DNA of 8,007 nt, taken from Hyphomicrobiales bacterium (GTDB lineage Bacteria > Pseudomonadota > Alphaproteobacteria > Rhizobiales > Beijerinckiaceae). Below are positions 6,973 to 8,007 of the stretch, one piece after another. The DNA lies in NCBI GenBank assembly GCA_027489835.1, contig JAIXZF010000177.1:1-8007 (forward strand), written 5' to 3'. The notes below the pieces were generated by a model, which was not told the DNA's origin, did no database searches, and was given only the letters and a program-made list of their open reading frames with translations. Within the stretch, counting starts at the first letter, position 1, and each line of letters opens with the position of its first letter. A program made the translations under genes and the position numbers.

Positions 6973-7281
6973 ATGGACGAGGACTGCCCCGACCCTGTCT
7001 TCCCCGAGGGTTGCCTCGTGCGGGAGCTCACCATCGTCAACCGCAAGGGGCTGCACGCCCGCGCCACCGCCAAGCTGGTGCAGACGGTGGACCGCTTCGC
7101 CTGCGACGTCTGGATCAGCCGCTGCGGCGAGACGGTGGGCGGGCGCTCCATCATGGGCCTGCTGACGCTCGGCGCCGGCATCGGCACCACCATCCACGTC
7201 GCGGCGCTGGGCGACGACGCCGAGGCGGCGATGGGCGCCATCGCGGCCCTGGTCGAGGACCGCTTCGGCGAGGGGGAGTAG
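6973..7281 (+). CDS. HPr phosphocarrier protein
   Basis: Small PTS carrier passing phosphate from EI to EIIA proteins. KGLHARATAK contains the active-site His (His28 from the ATG, equivalent to His15). GGRSIMGLLTLGA contains Ser59, equivalent to Ser46, the site phosphorylated by HprK; its retention agrees with hprK nearby. Two starts are possible. ATG 6973 gives 102 residues, including a 15-residue acidic extension with two Cys, and its codons are G/C-ending like true coding DNA. GTG 7018 gives 87 residues, the standard HPr length, and has GAGGG seven bases upstream at 7006-7010. I list the longer form because of codon use but the GTG is a serious rival. It probably shares a transcript with the EIIA gene and ends 3 bp from the convergent arsC. 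Confidence 0.95.
   Translation: MDEDCPDPVFPEGCLVRELTIVNRKGLHARATAKLVQTVDRFACDVWISRCGETVGGRSIMGLLTLGAGIGTTIHVAALGDDAEAAMGAIAALVEDRFGEGE
7006..7010 (+). promoter_or_regulatory. Shine-Dalgarno for an internal GTG start of HPr
   Basis: GAGGG lies seven bases before the in-frame GTG at 7018. Starting there gives MRELTIVN, the usual beginning of HPr. It is the reason the start of this gene is uncertain. Confidence 0.45.
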
Positions 7282-7284
7282 GCG

Positions 7285-7707
7285 TCAGCCGACCCTGCGC
7301 CCCTCGGCGTCGATCAGCGGCGAACCGTCTTCCTTGGCGAACGGGCCGGGCGGCCAGCGCTCCAGCAGGTCCAGCACCGTCTCGCTCGGCCGGCAAAGCC
7401 TCACGCCCTTGGCCGTGCAGACGATGGGCCGGTTGACCAAGACCGGATGCAACAGCATCGCATCGAGCAGCGCCGCGTCGTCCACCGACGGATCGAGCAG
7501 GCCGAGCGCCTCGGCGGGCGATTTCGTGGTCCTGAGCGCCGTGCGCGGCGTGAGGCCCGCCGCCGCAAACAGCCCCAGCAGCTGCGGCCGCGTCCAGCCC
7601 GTCTCGAGATATGCGATCACGGTGGGCTGGTAGCCGGCCGCCTCGATGATGGCGAGGACGTTGCGCGATGTGCCGCAATCAGGGTTGTGGTGGATGACGA
7701 TGTCCAT
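7285..7707 (-). CDS. arsC: Arsenate reductase ArsC, glutaredoxin-dependent type
   Basis: Reduces arsenate to arsenite in the cytoplasm using glutaredoxin and glutathione (EC 1.20.4.1). The 140-residue product has the family's length and lines up with plasmid R773 ArsC: HHNPDCGTSRN holds catalytic Cys11 (R773 Cys12), and Arg59, Arg93 (VNRPIV) and Arg106 (RLCRPSE) fall one position before R773 Arg60, Arg94 and Arg107. The C-terminal FAKEDG block is also present. ATG 7707 is preceded by GAGG, which overlaps the stop codon of the aquaporin gene; the two genes are 6 bp apart and surely co-transcribed. The arsenite made here would leave through that channel. The gene converges on HPr with a 3-bp gap. 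ArsC-like Spx/YffB relatives are the alternative, but all three Arg residues argue for a true reductase. Confidence 0.95.
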   Translation of the reverse strand: MDIVIHHNPDCGTSRNVLAIIEAAGYQPTVIAYLETGWTRPQLLGLFAAAGLTPRTALRTTKSPAEALGLLDPSVDDAALLDAMLLHPVLVNRPIVCTAKGVRLCRPSETVLDLLERWPPGPFAKEDGSPLIDAEGRRVG

Positions 7708-7713
7708 GGGGCC

Positions 7714-8007
7714 TCAGGCTCGTCTGGCTGGCGCGAAGAGCACGGTTGCGGCGGCGAGCGCCGCGAGGGCACCCACCACTTGCATCACGGCGAAAGCCGG
7801 CACATGCCCGAGCGCGATGCCGGCGAAGCTGTTGGTGAAGCCTCGCGCCAGCGTCACCGCCGGGTTGGCGAAGGAGGTCGAGGCGGTAAACCAGTAGGCC
7901 GCGACGATCGTCAGCGCGACCGTGGCCGGCACGCGCTCGGGCTTCACGTGCAGCGTGCCGAGGATGGCGAGCACCAGCGCGAAGGTGGCGACCGCCTCCG
8001 ACAGCCA
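7714..8007 (-). CDS. aqpS: AqpS-like aquaglyceroporin (MIP family), 5' end beyond window
   Basis: The last 97 residues of a membrane channel; the frame is open to the right edge, so the start and the first NPA motif are missing. Visible: hydrophobic span about 1-18, a second about 26-40, the block AYWFTASTSFANPAVTLARG with the second NPA (48-50) and Arg55 of the pore filter, and a final span about 67-92 ending in a basic tail. The TASTSFANPAVTLAR form is typical of the arsenic-linked MIP channels. In Sinorhizobium AqpS replaces an arsenite pump: ArsC makes arsenite, which flows out through AqpS. The order aqpS-arsC is the same as there; arsR would be expected upstream, outside the window. Assignment to MIP is very sure; the arsenic role rests on arsC being next to it. 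Confidence 0.92.
   Translation of the reverse strand, partial: WLSEAVATFALVLAILGTLHVKPERVPATVALTIVAAYWFTASTSFANPAVTLARGFTNSFAGIALGHVPAFAVMQVVGALAALAAATVLFAPARRA

Overview
The window is GC-rich bacterial chromosome with dense coding and small intergenic gaps. Its core is the arrangement pckA / chvI-chvG-hprK / EIIA-Man (manX-like) / HPr. From general knowledge this is the conserved gene order of Alphaproteobacteria, especially Hyphomicrobiales (Rhizobium, Agrobacterium, Brucella and relatives). The ChvI product is nearly textbook rhizobial. I would not name a genus from this sequence alone.

Layout, left to right. (1) 1-626, minus: a membrane protein with a DUF4105 / Lnb N-terminal-type domain, cut by the left edge and lying just downstream of pckA. 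(2) 643-2268, minus: ATP-type PEP carboxykinase, starting at TTG behind a strong Shine-Dalgarno. (3) 2269-2488: about 220 bp of control region with weak promoter-like and palindromic elements. (4) 2489-3238, minus: a HugZ-family protein (FMN-binding split-barrel plus DUF2470). (5) 3239-3401: divergent intergenic region with an 11-bp imperfect hairpin and a 24-codon upstream ORF that runs into chvI. (6) 3402-6433, plus: chvI, chvG and a short alphaproteobacterial hprK, joined by overlaps and by a 15-codon bridging ORF. (7) 6434-6548: leader with a candidate promoter and two back-to-back stem-loops directly before the next start codon. (8) 6549-7281, plus: lone PTS EIIA (mannose family) and HPr. 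(9) 7285-8007, minus: glutaredoxin-type arsenate reductase ArsC and the 3' end of an AqpS-like aquaporin, convergent with HPr across only 3 bp.

How the genes work together. ChvG-ChvI is an envelope/acid-responsive two-component system. HprK, EIIA-Man and HPr form the sensory part of a PTS that has no sugar permease here. PckA is the entry step of gluconeogenesis. The block therefore couples carbon status with envelope stress and central metabolism, as known in rhizobia and agrobacteria. The aqpS-arsC pair is a separate arsenic-resistance unit: ArsC reduces arsenate and the channel lets arsenite out. It sits directly against the PTS genes.

The main gene families are all known and I do not see a wholly new system. 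The most interesting unexplained structure is at the RNA and translation level: the tandem stem-loops covering the EIIA ribosome-binding region, and the chain of overlapping small ORFs and start/stop codons running from upstream of chvI into hprK.
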